A stretch of 64,000 bases of DNA from Mycolicibacterium sp. YH-1 (GCF_022557175.1 NZ_CP092915.1:2294001-2358000); one strand, 5' to 3'; positions 16,711-25,840 are shown, numbered from the stretch's first letter. Notes: generated from the sequence alone by a model not told the origin. Made by a program: numbers and translations.

Positions 16711-17991
16711 ATGACCGACCTCGCAACAGTCGACTTCTTCTCCGATCCGGCAGTCAGCCAGAGCCCATATGAATATTGGGACTATCTGCGGGAGCAGGGC
16801 CCGGTCGTTCGGGAACCCCACCACAATGTCGTGGTGGTTACGGGTTATCACGAAGTCATGGCGGCGTTCAAAGACCACGATTCGTTCTCGGCGGTCAACG
16901 CGATCGGCGGACCGTTTCCGCCACTGCCGTTCGAACCAGAGGGCGACGACATCACCGAACAGATCGAGGCGCACCGTCATCTGTTCCCGATCTACGAGCA
17001 CATGGTCGTCATGGACCCGCCGGCCCATGAGAAGGCTCGGTCCTTGCTCAGCAAGTTGCTGACGCCTCGTCGCCTCAAGGAGAACGAGGACTACATGTGG
17101 CGGCTGGTCGATCACCAGATCGACCAGTTCATCGCTGCCGGCCGTTGTGAATTCCTGAGCGAGTACGCGAAACCCTTTGCCACCTCAGCCATCATCGACC
17201 TGCTGGGTGTTCCCGAGGCGGACCGCCCTGAGTTCCTGGCGGCGCTGGGCGCCGAGCGTCCGGACGGCAACCGCGTGGGCGCCCTCGACGGTGAACCGGT
17301 GGGCCTCGACCCTCTGAAATATCTCGACGATAGGTTCGTTGGTTACCTGGCCGAACGACGCCGCGAACCGCAGGATGATGTCCTTTCCGGGATGGCCGCC
17401 GCGGTCTACCCCGATGGCTCCACACCGGAGTTGATCGAAGTCGCGAAACCGGCCACGTTTCTGTTCGCGGCGGGGCAGGAGACGGTCACCAAGCTGCTCA
17501 GCGCCGCGGTACAGACTCTGGGGGATCGGCCCGAGTATCAGCAGATGCTGCGCGAGCACCCTGATCGCATACCGACGTTCATCGAGGAAGCGCTGCGGAT
17601 GCACTCGCCGACGAAGATAGACTTCCGGCTGGTCCGCAAGTCCACCACCCTCGGGGGCATGCATCTGCCCGCCGGCACCATCGTGATGCTGTGCCTGGGT
17701 GCGGCGAACCGCGATCCGCAAAAGTTCGAGAACCCACACGACTTCCTGCCGGAACGCAAGAACGTCCGCGAGCACATCGCGTTCGGGCGGGGCATCCACA
17801 CGTGCGCCGGCGCGCCCCTGGCTCGGGTCGAAGGCCAGATCACCATTCGCCGTCTCCTGGATCGCATGCGCGACATCAAGATCGACGAAACGAACCACGG
17901 TCCTGCGGACAACCGTCGCTATGCCTACGAGCCGACTTTCCTGCTGCGGGGTCTGACCGAGTTGCATATCGAGTTCGAGCCCTGCGCGTAG
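16711..17991 (+). CDS. Cytochrome P450
   Basis: This 426-residue P450 has AGQET (about residue 254), the ExxR motif EALR (from about 293) and the heme loop FGRGIHTCAGAPLAR with Cys at about 365. It is cotranscribed with a ferredoxin (upstream) and an aldehyde dehydrogenase (downstream). This suggests that it hydroxylates a carbon, often a terminal methyl, whose alcohol is then oxidised by the SDR and ALDH. It is a close paralogue of the P450 at 8923-10206. A ribosome-binding AAGGAC lies 12 bases upstream. Confidence 0.92.
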   Translation: MTDLATVDFFSDPAVSQSPYEYWDYLREQGPVVREPHHNVVVVTGYHEVMAAFKDHDSFSAVNAIGGPFPPLPFEPEGDDITEQIEAHRHLFPIYEHMVVMDPPAHEKARSLLSKLLTPRRLKENEDYMWRLVDHQIDQFIAAGRCEFLSEYAKPFATSAIIDLLGVPEADRPEFLAALGAERPDGNRVGALDGEPVGLDPLKYLDDRFVGYLAERRREPQDDVLSGMAAAVYPDGSTPELIEVAKPATFLFAAGQETVTKLLSAAVQTLGDRPEYQQMLREHPDRIPTFIEEALRMHSPTKIDFRLVRKSTTLGGMHLPAGTIVMLCLGAANRDPQKFENPHDFLPERKNVREHIAFGRGIHTCAGAPLARVEGQITIRRLLDRMRDIKIDETNHGPADNRRYAYEPTFLLRGLTELHIEFEPCA

Positions 17992-18068
17992 CGGCACACT
18001 CCTCGCTGAAACCCGCCGATGATGCGGGACAACCGCATCGGCACACCGTAAACAGAATGAGAGCCCTG

Positions 18069-19523
18069 ATGACCTTGCAAACTGTGCTCGACGAACTGAG
18101 TCGACGCCCGGGCACCGGTGAAGTCATTCCGATCATCGATCCTGCAACCGAGGAAACCATTGCCGAATTCATCGACGGCGGGGTTGCGGCCGTCGATGAC
18201 GCAGTCGCGCGGGCACGGGCGAGCTTCGAGTCGGGGATCTGGCGGGGGAAGCCGGGCAACGAGCGGGCCAAGATTCTTTGGCGCATAGCCGATTTGATCG
18301 ACGAGCACGCCGCGGAACTCGCGGAGATCGACTCGATCAACACGGGCATGCCGTACACGCAGGCGCACATGATCATGTCCACCAGCGCCGACATCTTCCG
18401 GTACTACGGTGGCTGGTGCACCAAGGTCAATGGCATCGCTCACGATATCCAGATGACCGGTGGAATCACCGGCGCCCACTCGAACTTGCACGGCTACACC
18501 CTCAAAGAGCCCTACGGTGTGGTCGGCTTGATCTTCCCCTGGAACGGTCCGGTGTTCAACGCCTGCACCAAACTGGCGCCCGCACTGGCCGCCGGATGCA
18601 GCAGCGTGGTGAAACCTGCCGAGGAAACTCCGCTGTCGGCGCTGCTGCTGATGAAGATCTTGGAGCGGGCCGGAGTTCCGGAAGGAGTGGTCAACCTCGT
18701 GACCGGCTACGGTCACACCGCCGGCGCGGCACTTGCCGGGCACCCCGGTGTGGACAAGATCGCTTTCACCGGTTCCACTGAGGTCGGTAAGCGGATCGTG
18801 CAGGCCTCCACCGGGAACCTCAAGCGCGTCACGCTGGAACTCGGTGGAAAATCACCCGTGCTGATCTACGATGACGCCGACCTGAACATGGCCATCACGA
18901 TGGCGGCAATGGGGATCTTCATCCATTCCGGTCAAGGATGTATCTGCGGCTCACGGGTCTTCGTTCAACGCGGGGTCTATGAACAGGTAGTGGAAGGCAT
19001 TGCCAATGTGGCGAATTCGGTACAACTGGGAGGGCCCGCCGATGAGCACGCCCTCATCGGGCCGCTGATCAGCCAAAAGCAACTGGGCCGGGTCATGGGC
19101 TATATCGACGAAGGCCGCCACGATGGAGTAGAGGTGGTGGCGGGCGGACACCGCCTAGACCGACGCGGATACTTTGTTCACCCCACTGTGCTCACTGACG
19201 TCGACCCCGAGATGCGCCTGTACCGGCAGGAGATCTTCGGGCCTGTGGTCGCGGTGCTACCTTTCGATGAAGACGACCAGGTAGTGGCATTGGCCAACGA
19301 CTCCGACTACGGCCTGGCCGCCACCGTGTGGACGCGGGACATCAGCCGCGCTCATCAGTTGGCGAAACGTCTGCAGTCCGGGACGGTTTCGCTGAATTGC
19401 CAGATGGTGTTCGACCCGGCGATGCCCTTCGGGGGACACAAGCAGTCCGGCTGGGGCTACGAGTGGGGGCGTGACGGCATTGAAAGTTATCTGCAGACCA
19501 AAACGGTGTACGCACAGCTATAG
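18069..19523 (+). CDS. NAD(P)-dependent aldehyde dehydrogenase
   Basis: This ALDH-superfamily enzyme has 484 residues from ATG 18069; the ATG at 18057 is a possible alternative. Motifs are FPWNGPVF (substrate tunnel), KPAEETPLSA, GSTEVGK (cofactor), LELGGKSP with the general-base Glu and GQGCICG with the catalytic Cys at about 291. It ends with the usual GWGYEWGRDGIESYLQTKTV. It should oxidise the aldehyde produced from the P450/SDR alcohol to a carboxylate. It is the last gene of the ferredoxin-P450-ALDH operon and is convergent with marR. Confidence 0.9.
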   Translation: MTLQTVLDELSRRPGTGEVIPIIDPATEETIAEFIDGGVAAVDDAVARARASFESGIWRGKPGNERAKILWRIADLIDEHAAELAEIDSINTGMPYTQAHMIMSTSADIFRYYGGWCTKVNGIAHDIQMTGGITGAHSNLHGYTLKEPYGVVGLIFPWNGPVFNACTKLAPALAAGCSSVVKPAEETPLSALLLMKILERAGVPEGVVNLVTGYGHTAGAALAGHPGVDKIAFTGSTEVGKRIVQASTGNLKRVTLELGGKSPVLIYDDADLNMAITMAAMGIFIHSGQGCICGSRVFVQRGVYEQVVEGIANVANSVQLGGPADEHALIGPLISQKQLGRVMGYIDEGRHDGVEVVAGGHRLDRRGYFVHPTVLTDVDPEMRLYRQEIFGPVVAVLPFDEDDQVVALANDSDYGLAATVWTRDISRAHQLAKRLQSGTVSLNCQMVFDPAMPFGGHKQSGWGYEWGRDGIESYLQTKTVYAQL

Positions 19524-19581
19524 CCTGACTGGTTCTCTGTGTGGCGCGTAGCCGGAGGCACCACCGGGATCCAGCGCCACG

Positions 19582-19992
19582 TCATCGCAAGAGCAGTTCA
19601 GCCAGTTCGTCGAGCATCGCCATCACTTCCGTAGCGGATGCCTCGCCACCAAGCGCATCCGACAGAACGTCGGTCAGCGGCGGCGTGCGGCGCCGCGTGG
19701 CGCTCACAAGCATCACGCTCGGTTCAATCACGATACGTCGTCGGTCGGCGGGGTCTACTCCGGTGGTCAACAGGCCCTGGTCGGTCAGGGCGGCAACACA
19801 TTTCGATACGTAGCCCTGAGTGAAGCCTGTCCGCTTGACGACGTCGGCCACCGCGCTTCCCGGATAAAGCATGACATCGCCGAGAATGAGCTCTTCGGCG
19901 GGACTGGGTGTGACGTCCTGTGGCTCGAGGTGGACCTGACGCGAAAGCTTGACCAGGCGACGGCCGAGCCGGTGCATCCGCTGCCGATCCAT
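19582..19992 (-). CDS. MarR-like transcriptional regulator
   Basis: This 136-residue protein (ATG 19992; GTG 19995 one codon earlier) has a winged-helix centre (LYPGSAVADVVKRTGFTQGYVSKCVAALTDQGLL, then DPADRRRIVI as the wing) and flanking helices, as in MarR repressors. It is divergent from the lipoprotein at 20061. Repeats in the intervening region (20003-20038) are candidate operators. Confidence 0.8.
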   Translation of the reverse strand: MDRQRMHRLGRRLVKLSRQVHLEPQDVTPSPAEELILGDVMLYPGSAVADVVKRTGFTQGYVSKCVAALTDQGLLTTGVDPADRRRIVIEPSVMLVSATRRRTPPLTDVLSDALGGEASATEVMAMLDELAELLLR

Positions 19993-20002
19993 CACCCGAG
20001 AT

Positions 20003-20038
20003 TACATCACTGCTAATGTATTTGTAGGAATGTATTTG
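20003..20038. promoter_or_regulatory. Repeats in the marR promoter region
   Basis: The decamer AATGTATTTG occurs twice in direct orientation (20015-20024 and 20029-20038). An inverted pair TACAT/ATGTA spans 20003-20020. The AT-rich patch sits just upstream of marR and 23 bases before the lipoprotein start, so it could hold the divergent promoter and a MarR operator. Confidence 0.4.
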
Positions 20039-20060
20039 ACAGGGCTGCGGGTGAGGGAAG

Positions 20061-21974
20061 GTGCATGGAGTGGTGAGGCCCGGGAGGTGGTCCCGCGCAG
20101 GTGTGCTCGGCGGTATGTTGGCCGTCGTGGCTGCATGCGCGGCCCCAGCGCGGGTACCCGGCGAGGGCGCTGCGCAGCCTTCAGCTGATCAACCTGCGGC
20201 CGAAACAGTTTCGATCAGCCGACTCCCGCTGCCCCCGACGTCGCCGAACCTCGATACGGGATCCTGCGGGAACAGCACAGGCTGCCTGGATCCTGGGACC
20301 GCCGGGCTGGCCGAAGGGCCCGGGTATATGAAAGACGGCGCGCATGTGCTGGTGCCGGTTCGCTTCGCGGGCGGCCCGGATGCGCCCGATCCGGCCCATG
20401 TCTATTCCGGTGACCAAGTGATTGTGATCAAGACCGGCGGTACGTCCTTTCCGAACGGGGACGCGTGGAAGTGCATCACGTGCGGCGTGCCGGACACCTT
20501 CAACGCCAACAAGAATGTTCACGCACCGCAGACCGCGAGGAGCTTCACCGTTGACCATCCGCAAGCGTTCCGGGATGGCAAGCGCGTTCTGCTCGGTACC
20601 AATGTCCTCGATTGCGGACCCCACAGAATTGTCGACGAGGAATGCACGGCGGAGACAGCCAAAATCTATCCGATCACGCCATATCGGACAGGTGCGACAA
20701 TGCGCGAGCTGCGACTGCACCCTGACGATGCTCATCTGGGCTTCAGTGAACCCGTCATGGCGGGTGACGTTTACGTAGATCAGTTCGCCGTCTTCAGCCG
20801 CCTGCGCTTCGAGGCCACGGCCAACCGATATGTCCTGGAAGATATTCGCTACCTCGTCGACACCGACCCGAGGACGCAGATGCTCAGCGTCGACCCGCAG
20901 AACCCGACTGAGCTGAGGCTCGACGAACCCACCGCGATGATCGGTGAATTTCGCGGTTTCACCGACGACGGCAACTCCGCACTGGGCATCGGGACAGTCG
21001 ATTCGGGCAACTACGACCTGTTCACCACGGATCTGGCGAACGCAGCGTCGCGCCGTTGGACACAGAGCCCGGCCTATACCGACCCCGCCGACATGGCACC
21101 CGATGGAAAGTGGATGGTCTACCTGGACGGGCGAGTGAACGACCGAATGTATTACGCCGGGGCGCTTCCCGGCGTCCCGCCGCTCATCGATACCGTGAAC
21201 GCCGGAGCGGTGCAATTCATGTACAACAACGGCAACCGGCGCTTCTTTCAGCCCTACCTCGCGAGCAGCGACGCCATCGGTGCCCGTGGTCAGCAGCTCA
21301 ATGCGTGCGACGACCCGTCCCCGGGTAGCGGCAGTATCTGCGATCCGCTGTGGAACGGGCGCGCCGACCCGACATGGTCTCCTGACGGTACGAGGATCGT
21401 GTATTGGCAGGCGATGGTGGAACCGCCGGCGTGCGGTACCGGACAAGCAACAGCGCCCACATGTCCGCGATCGACGGAACCGGGCGCCCGCAAGACGCGA
21501 TTGATGATGGCCGAGTTAGCGGACCGCGAACCGCAGCGGTATCGGCAGCCACCTCCATTCCGAAGTGACATCCCGTGGGCGGTCCGCTACGTACCTGGTT
21601 CTCCGCTGCCCACGCGGCCCAGCCTGCCGGCGGGGTCCTACACTCTGAAGGGAAGGACCTCCGGCGACGCCCGCGTCGTGATCGCCGAATCCGCGGACGG
21701 CCGAGGCATTGCGCGGATCGATGTCACCTACACCAACTTCAGCAGCGACGGCGTGAACACCGTTGACGGGACCGAGTCGGCGACCGGGGCCCCCTATACC
21801 TGGCACGTGAACCTGAGCCTTTCAGGTCTGCACTCCGGCTCCAGGAGAAGCAGCGAGCCTGCAGGGTTTGTCATCACCCCGCCGTCTGCCCCGGGTGGGA
21901 GGGCGATGGTCACCGGCACACTCACCACGGTTCTTGATGGCAACACCTACATCTCACCGGGGACGGGCCAGTGA
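20061..21974 (+). CDS. TolB-like beta-propeller lipoprotein
   Basis: This 637-residue exported protein has a lipobox-type end to its signal peptide (GGMLAVVAACAAP, Cys at about residue 26). Repeats of the WD40-like/PD40 kind occur through the middle (TDDGNSALGIGTVDSGNYDLFTTDL, DPADMAPDGKWMVYLDG and DPTWSPDGTRIVYWQ), giving a predicted beta-propeller. Paired cysteines occur in CGNSTGC and CITCG. The C-terminal 150 residues form a separate beta-rich domain. GTG at 20061, 20070 or 20073 may be the start. The function is unknown; extracellular ligand binding or hydrolysis is possible. It is convergent with the hydrolase at 21984. Confidence 0.7.
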   Translation: MHGVVRPGRWSRAGVLGGMLAVVAACAAPARVPGEGAAQPSADQPAAETVSISRLPLPPTSPNLDTGSCGNSTGCLDPGTAGLAEGPGYMKDGAHVLVPVRFAGGPDAPDPAHVYSGDQVIVIKTGGTSFPNGDAWKCITCGVPDTFNANKNVHAPQTARSFTVDHPQAFRDGKRVLLGTNVLDCGPHRIVDEECTAETAKIYPITPYRTGATMRELRLHPDDAHLGFSEPVMAGDVYVDQFAVFSRLRFEATANRYVLEDIRYLVDTDPRTQMLSVDPQNPTELRLDEPTAMIGEFRGFTDDGNSALGIGTVDSGNYDLFTTDLANAASRRWTQSPAYTDPADMAPDGKWMVYLDGRVNDRMYYAGALPGVPPLIDTVNAGAVQFMYNNGNRRFFQPYLASSDAIGARGQQLNACDDPSPGSGSICDPLWNGRADPTWSPDGTRIVYWQAMVEPPACGTGQATAPTCPRSTEPGARKTRLMMAELADREPQRYRQPPPFRSDIPWAVRYVPGSPLPTRPSLPAGSYTLKGRTSGDARVVIAESADGRGIARIDVTYTNFSSDGVNTVDGTESATGAPYTWHVNLSLSGLHSGSRRSSEPAGFVITPPSAPGGRAMVTGTLTTVLDGNTYISPGTGQ

Positions 21975-21983
21975 CAGACAGTG

Positions 21984-22886
21984 TCAAGGGCAGGCAAGCG
22001 CGCGGCGCAGAAACTCCCGCTGACTCAGCAGAAAGTCCGCCGTGACAGCTGTTTTGGGTGCAACCGCGTCAAAGCCATGGAAGGCGCCCGGCACAGTCTT
22101 CAGTTCGCAGTCCACCTCGGCGGCCTGTAAGCGGTGGGCGTAGGCCGTGGATTCGCCGTAAAGGACGTCGAGCGTCCCCACGCCGAGCCAGGTTGCCGGC
22201 AACCGGCGGAGGTCACCGCAGCGTGCCGGCACCGCAATATTCGGGTTGGCGCCGTTGAGGTACGCACGCCACCCCAGCCGGTTACTCGAGTTGTTCCACA
22301 ATCGCCGGAGCGCCGCATCGGTGTCGTGGCGTGCCGCGGTACGGTCGTCGAGCATGGGATACACCAGAATCTGTGCTGCTAAGGCTATTTCGCCACGATC
22401 GCGGGCCAGCAAGGCCAGCGCGGCAGCCAAGCCCCCACCAGCGCTGGCTCCGGCGACCGCGATCCGTGTCGGGTCGATGGTTGACTGGGCGGCGAGCCAT
22501 CGCAACGCGTCATAACAGTCATGTAGAGGTGCGGGGAAGGGATGCGCGGGGGCTAGCCGATAGTCCACCGCCACCACCGTCGTCGCGAGTTCGCGGGCAT
22601 GCCGTTGGCACCAACTGTCATCCATGGCCGCATCACCGAGAACGTAACCGCCGCCGTGGATCCACAACAATCCGCTGCCCGACCCGCCCTGAGGTGGGCG
22701 GTGCACTCTGAGACCGATGCCCGACGGCAGCGTTACGACCTCCACGTCCTCCGGGGAGCGTCGTCGTCGCGCGGGGAACGCGCGAAATGCTCTCACGGTC
22801 AGGGGGGTGACCAGGGTCCGCGGCAGGAGCCGGGCGTGAAGGCGAAGCTCAGGGTGAAACACCGAGGTGCCTCCGCGCCTTATCAC
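21984..22886 (-). CDS. Alpha/beta hydrolase, hormone-sensitive lipase family
   Basis: This 300-residue esterase or lipase starts at GTG 22886, where GTGA overlaps the stop of the preceding gene. Motifs are HGGGYVLG (oxyanion hole, about residue 77), GASAGGG with nucleophile Ser at about 148, Asp in TLDVLYG (about 240) and His in FHGFD (about 270). It lies at the end of the six-gene minus-strand operon from 27480 and probably hydrolyses an ester or lactone in that pathway. The frame is open much further upstream, but that part overlaps the neighbouring gene. Confidence 0.88.
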   Translation of the reverse strand: MIRRGGTSVFHPELRLHARLLPRTLVTPLTVRAFRAFPARRRRSPEDVEVVTLPSGIGLRVHRPPQGGSGSGLLWIHGGGYVLGDAAMDDSWCQRHARELATTVVAVDYRLAPAHPFPAPLHDCYDALRWLAAQSTIDPTRIAVAGASAGGGLAAALALLARDRGEIALAAQILVYPMLDDRTAARHDTDAALRRLWNNSSNRLGWRAYLNGANPNIAVPARCGDLRRLPATWLGVGTLDVLYGESTAYAHRLQAAEVDCELKTVPGAFHGFDAVAPKTAVTADFLLSQREFLRRALACP

Positions 22887-23485
22887 GGGGACCTTTGGCT
22901 GCTGGGAGTTCGGGGTGGAAAGGTAGTTCGGGTGGATACTATGGCTGTCCGGTTGGTGCGGATCACCTCGATGGCCGGCGCGGGTGCGACGGGCCAAGCC
23001 GCCGCAGCCAGCGCGCGTGCTTTGAAGGCCCGCGCCGCGACGCTGAGCCGGTACTCGACAGTCTCTACTTGCGCGATCGAATCCAGCTCGTCGGGCCAGC
23101 TTTGGCCCCACAACGCGACTTCGCTGCGCCCGCGATCCAGCGCGAGTTGTACTTTCTCCCGAATGCGGTTGTCTCGGCTGCAAAGATCGGCCGCTACGGC
23201 GAGCGCGTCCGGGCTGGTGCGGTACCACTCTCGCTGGGGCCCGGTCTCGAGAGCGACGACCTCACCACCGAGAATGTGTATTGGCAGTGGGTCCTCGCCC
23301 GTGCTCGCCAGCAGCACGGTCACCTCCCATCCAGCCATCGCGCGATCGAACAGCCAGCCGCCCACGGACGCCACGACGCCCACGACTCTCGGCGCTATGA
23401 CGTGGAGCCGGTATCTCTCGAGGGCAGGGAAGAAGATGTCTCCCGCGACCACCCGTACCGGCGAGACAGCGGACCGGGCAGTCAT
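22883..23485 (-). CDS. Protein of unknown function in the TetR-controlled operon
   Basis: This 200-residue predicted cytosolic protein was not recognised. The N-terminal half has FPALERYRLHVIAPRVVGVVASVGGWLFDRAMAGWEVTVLL-type alternation of strands and helices; the middle carries LALDRGRSEVALWGQSWPDELD. The C-terminal 45 residues are Ala/Pro/Thr-rich and look disordered. It lies between an aldehyde dehydrogenase (45-bp gap) and the alpha/beta hydrolase (GTGA overlap), so it is very likely translated in this operon. It could be an accessory, binding or regulatory protein. Confidence 0.72.
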   Translation of the reverse strand: MTARSAVSPVRVVAGDIFFPALERYRLHVIAPRVVGVVASVGGWLFDRAMAGWEVTVLLASTGEDPLPIHILGGEVVALETGPQREWYRTSPDALAVAADLCSRDNRIREKVQLALDRGRSEVALWGQSWPDELDSIAQVETVEYRLSVAARAFKARALAAAAWPVAPAPAIEVIRTNRTAIVSTRTTFPPRTPSSQRSP

Positions 23486-23530
23486 GCGATCTCCAATCTG
23501 GTTGTGGAAAGGTGATCGGCCGCCTCTGGG

Positions 23531-25006
23531 TCACCGCATGCCGATGCGAATGTTCTTGACTTGCTGGAACTCATGCAGTCCGTCGATTCCACCGGTTCTG
23601 CCGAAACCGCTCTGCTTGTAGCCACCGTAGGGGCCCTGGGGTGAGATCCGGCTGTTTTGGTTGATCCATACCGAACCGGCCTCGAGTTGCCGTGCCACCT
23701 GGTGGGCCCGGTTCAGGTCGTTGGTGTGCATGAAGGCATTCAGACCGTATGGAGTGTCGTTGGCGATGCGAACTGCGTCGGCGTCCGCACTGAAGCGGAT
23801 GAGGGAGACGACGGGACCGAACGTCTCGGTTTGCGCGAGTTCGGAGCTGTTGTCGACGTCGCCGAACACTGTGGGCTCGACGAAATAACCTTGTGCCAGT
23901 GCGCCTCCCATCCTGGAGCCACCGGTGAGTAGTTCGCCGGCACCGTTCTTGGTGGCCTGTTCGATCACGGCGACGATCCGGGTTGCCGACGCCTCGCTGA
24001 TTACCGGGCCCACACTCACCGTCGGATCGAACGGGTCGCCGACCTTGGCGCCGCCGATCGCGTGGAGGAACTTGTCGACGAACGCGTCGTAAACTGACTC
24101 GTGCACCAGGAAGCGACCGGCGCACGCGCAACTCTGCCCGGATTGCATCACCGGGCCCTGGTGAGCCGACAGTGCGGCAGCAAGATCGAGATCGGCATCG
24201 GCGAAGACGATGCTGGCCGACTTGCCGCCGAGCTCGGCCACGACGGGTGTGAGATTCGTGGCCGCGGCCTGGACCACTGCACGCGCGGTCTGGCCGCCGC
24301 CGGTGAACCAGACCTTCCCAATGCCGGGATGGCGCACCAAGGCGTTCCCGCCTTCGGCAGCCGCGGGAACGACGTTGACCAGACCACTGGGAAGTCCGGC
24401 CTCGATGCAGAGCTCACCGAAGCGCAGCGCGGCCAGCGGTGCCAGTTCAGACGGCTTGAGTACTACCGCATTTCCCGCCGCCAGCGCCGGGGCCACGCAG
24501 GAAGCCGTGACTGCCAGCGACCCGTTCCACGGCGCCACGACGGCGACCACGCCGTACGGTTCGCGCTCGACGAAGTTGAGGTCGAACGATCCGCTGACCG
24601 GAGTGCTCGATCCGTGCGGCTTGTCCGCGTAGCCGGCGAAATGGCGCAGGAACTGCTCAAGCATCACCGCGGTGCCGGCATAGGAGACCGGGACAGCATA
24701 GTCATGGACATTAAGCTCAGCGAGCGCACCGTGGTGCGCGTGGACAGAATCGGCCAGATCGATCAGGAGGTCGCGCCGACGATCTGCGGTCCACGACTGC
24801 CATTCTCGCTGCGCTTGGCACGCCGATTCGACGGCGAGGTCGACGTCGGCGTCGCCGGCGAGGGCAATGGTTGCGTTGGGCAGGCCGGTCGCAGGAAAGA
24901 TATGCCGGTGATATCCCCCCGAGGTCGCGGTGATGCGGTCGCCGCCGACCAGCAAACCCACCGGTTCGTCAAGCGTGGCGGGCAGTACGGCTGCGGAGTC
25001 GGTCAC
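23531..25006 (-). CDS. NAD(P)-dependent aldehyde dehydrogenase
   Basis: This 491-residue ALDH starts at GTG 25006, overlapping the previous stop as GTGA; a longer frame to 25096 would intrude into that gene. Motifs are VVAPWNGSLAV, KPSELAPLAAL, VAELGGKSA with the general-base Glu and SGQSCACAGR with the catalytic Cys at about residue 293. The end has GPYGGYKQSGFGRTGG. It is most similar in layout to the benzaldehyde/betaine-type ALDHs in catabolic operons. It probably oxidises an aldehyde generated by one of the two SDRs of the operon. Confidence 0.9.
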   Translation of the reverse strand: MTDSAAVLPATLDEPVGLLVGGDRITATSGGYHRHIFPATGLPNATIALAGDADVDLAVESACQAQREWQSWTADRRRDLLIDLADSVHAHHGALAELNVHDYAVPVSYAGTAVMLEQFLRHFAGYADKPHGSSTPVSGSFDLNFVEREPYGVVAVVAPWNGSLAVTASCVAPALAAGNAVVLKPSELAPLAALRFGELCIEAGLPSGLVNVVPAAAEGGNALVRHPGIGKVWFTGGGQTARAVVQAAATNLTPVVAELGGKSASIVFADADLDLAAALSAHQGPVMQSGQSCACAGRFLVHESVYDAFVDKFLHAIGGAKVGDPFDPTVSVGPVISEASATRIVAVIEQATKNGAGELLTGGSRMGGALAQGYFVEPTVFGDVDNSSELAQTETFGPVVSLIRFSADADAVRIANDTPYGLNAFMHTNDLNRAHQVARQLEAGSVWINQNSRISPQGPYGGYKQSGFGRTGGIDGLHEFQQVKNIRIGMR

Positions 25007-25815
25007 GATGGTGAGCCCGCCTCCGCAGCCCACTCTTCGGATACGCGCAGTTTCTGCTCGCCGATCACCTGGTTCAGATGTGACGCTTTGGGCCACCCGT
25101 AATAGGCCGCGAAATGCAGTGCCAGTTCATCCATTTCGTGGAACGAGATTTCCCGACTCTTGAGGGCGGCATAGACGTGACTCAGGATCGGATAGGGAGC
25201 GTCCTGGAAGGCGACACAGGCCACGGTGACGAGTCGTCGTTCTTTCATGCCGAGACCCGGACGCAGCCACATCTCGCCGAAGACGAAGTTCAAGATTCCC
25301 GCGCCCTGAAAGGGATTGTCGCGCACGGGGGCGTACGGCAGGCAGTTGATGTCCTTGAACGATTTCTCACCGACTGCCAGCCGCGCTTCGGGATCGCTGG
25401 GTGTCGGCAGCGGCAGTAACGCCGGCGCAGGCGGTGGCACTGCTCCTCGCTCCCGGTGAATTCGTTCCCATTGTTCATCCACCACCATGTTGAACCGCGA
25501 CGCCTTCGGCCAGCCGGCATACACCGCGAAATGCAGGACTGTTTCCTGCATCTCGATGATCGTCACGTCGCCACTGTTCAGTGCTGCGTAGACGTGATCA
25601 CGCAACGGGCCTTCGGCGTCGGCGGCGGCGACGCAGGGGAGCGTGATGAACCGGCGCGCACGACGGCTCAGCATGGGCCGCTGCCACACCTCGGCAAAAA
25701 CGAAGTCCAGCATGTTCGTGGTGGCTGGCGTGGGATCCTCGGGCGCGGCGAAGGTCATCACGTCTTCGAACGCGCGTCTGCCGCGCTCGAGTCGGTCGGT
25801 ATGGAAGGTGGTCAT
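25003..25815 (-). CDS. Tandem carboxymuconolactone decarboxylase (CMD) domain protein
   Basis: This 270-residue protein contains two CMD-like domains. Each has a W-x-R-P, R-R-x-x-T motif and a HFAxYxGWPKAS signature (HFAVYAGWPKASRFN at about 97-111 and HFAAYYGWPKASHLN at about 241-255), joined by a Pro-rich linker. Single CMD domains usually form trimers or hexamers; a fused pair would make an asymmetric oligomer. CMD proteins act as decarboxylases or peroxidases, but AhpD-type CxxC is absent. It is preceded by the SDR at 25841 (25-bp gap) and overlaps the ALDH. Confidence 0.82.
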   Translation of the reverse strand: MTTFHTDRLERGRRAFEDVMTFAAPEDPTPATTNMLDFVFAEVWQRPMLSRRARRFITLPCVAAADAEGPLRDHVYAALNSGDVTIIEMQETVLHFAVYAGWPKASRFNMVVDEQWERIHRERGAVPPPAPALLPLPTPSDPEARLAVGEKSFKDINCLPYAPVRDNPFQGAGILNFVFGEMWLRPGLGMKERRLVTVACVAFQDAPYPILSHVYAALKSREISFHEMDELALHFAAYYGWPKASHLNQVIGEQKLRVSEEWAAEAGSPS

Positions 25816-25840
25816 GTGGTTTCCTCCTGCTGGGCCGTGC

